Positions 63,731 to 64,000 of a stretch of DNA of 64,000 bases are shown piece by piece. The stretch comes from Aldehydirespirator sp965203575 (lineage in GTDB: Bacteria > Actinomycetota > Acidimicrobiia > Acidimicrobiales > Aldehydirespiratoraceae). Position 1 is the first letter of the stretch. The number at the start of each line of letters is the position of its first letter. The translations under genes and the position numbers were made by a program. The notes beneath the pieces are model-generated. The model was given only the letters and a program-made list of their open reading frames with translations. It ran no database searches and had not been told where the DNA came from. The stretch lies in the NCBI GenBank assembly GCA_965203575.1, contig OZ241894.1, forward strand, positions 2,170,001-2,234,000. Direction: 5' to 3'.

Positions 63731-64000
63731 CCACCCGGATGATCGAACGATGGTTTCCATGCGCCGAGGTTTCCGAGTATTCAGCCAGGGGATGGGGGAC
63801 TGGCTTCGCTGAGAAGAGCCTGTTTACCTGGTTCGCTTCCCGGCCCCTTGCCCAGGCCAAGGCAGCCGTCATCTGCTCCTTGCTGCCCTGGCCCGACGAT
63901 GAACGCGAGCAGGAGGGCCTTAAGAAGTTGGTCCGTGATGCGATGGAGGGCTACGACGCCAAGAACGCCGAACTGCGTGGCGAGCTGGCGAAGCACTATC
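63727..64000 (+). CDS. DUF1156 DNA methylase, N-terminal part
   Basis: 91 codons visible before the window ends. MIERWFPCAEVSEYSARGWG and SRPLAQAKAAVICSLLPWPD match the DUF1156 domain that opens a family of adenine-specific DNA methylases found in defence islands, often with DUF499 ATPases and SNF2 helicases. The ATG overlaps the helicase stop (63727-63730), so the two are one operon. The catalytic methylase motifs lie beyond the window. Confidence 0.8.
   Translation, partial: MTTRMIERWFPCAEVSEYSARGWGTGFAEKSLFTWFASRPLAQAKAAVICSLLPWPDDEREQEGLKKLVRDAMEGYDAKNAELRGELAKHY

Noticed and set aside
59775..64000. fusA/tuf, integrase or transposase genes expected near the operon break
   Set aside because: None found on either strand within the window, so the mechanism of island entry is not claimed.

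Overview
The window is GC-rich bacterial DNA. It reads as an actinomycete, most likely of class Acidimicrobiia or a close relative. The evidence is the tRNA-Trp-secE-nusG-rplKAJL-rpoBC-rpsLG order, an actinobacterial-type beta' subunit, a eukaryotic-type glutamine synthetase (GSII), an NDMA-dependent type alcohol dehydrogenase, LLM flavin oxidoreductases, lipoproteins with VAAAC lipoboxes, many GTG starts and many leaderless-looking starts (TANNNT 6-7 nt before the start codon). The class assignment is inference.

Layout. 0.2-3.8 kb: an envelope-stress style two-component system (NarL-type regulator, PspC-histidine kinase) divergent from a PspC/LiaF-like membrane protein. 3.8-9 kb: a minus-strand run of sulfotransferase, DUF1214-like, SnoaL-like and two lipoprotein genes. 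9-14.6 kb: a lone HD domain resembling the back half of CCA-adding enzyme, GSII, NAD synthase and a group-2 sigma factor. 14.8-17.4 kb: selenocysteine tRNA (selC), a tiny leaderless ORF, the selenium/molybdenum accessory gene yqeC and an FAD oxidoreductase. 17.5-23 kb: UbiX/UbiD decarboxylase pair, small monooxygenase-like protein, glycosyltransferase, LLM oxidoreductase, flavodoxin-fold reductase. 23-34 kb: a NitT/TauT-type ABC importer followed by two very unusual lipoproteins carrying three near-identical copies of one solute-binding module, then (minus strand) a 2OG-Fe oxygenase, a cytosine-deaminase-like amidohydrolase and a CoA transferase. 34-37 kb: alcohol dehydrogenase, MoxR ATPase and VWA protein. 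37-42 kb: a branched-chain amino acid type (Liv) ABC operon in which the binding protein and LivH permease are one polypeptide. 42-45 kb: acyl-CoA ligase and serine hydrolase. 45-59.8 kb: tRNAs, an ECF sigma/anti-sigma pair and the transcription/translation cluster. 59.8-64 kb: the str operon stops after rpsG and a lower-GC defence-type island begins (SNF2 helicase with DUF3883, then a DUF1156 methylase running off the window).

Structures beyond genes: (i) a roughly 101-bp dispersed repeat in four copies; (ii) a 47-48 bp nested palindrome found as pairs with exactly 71-bp spacing at two loci; (iii) the solute-binding module, in three copies, two of them extending through a shared terminator hairpin; (iv) five short tandem duplications lying on start or stop codons. 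No transposase, integrase, CRISPR array or rRNA gene was seen. The strongest candidates for something undescribed are the multi-module solute-binding lipoproteins (24.9-30.5 kb), the paired palindromes, and the island that breaks the str operon.
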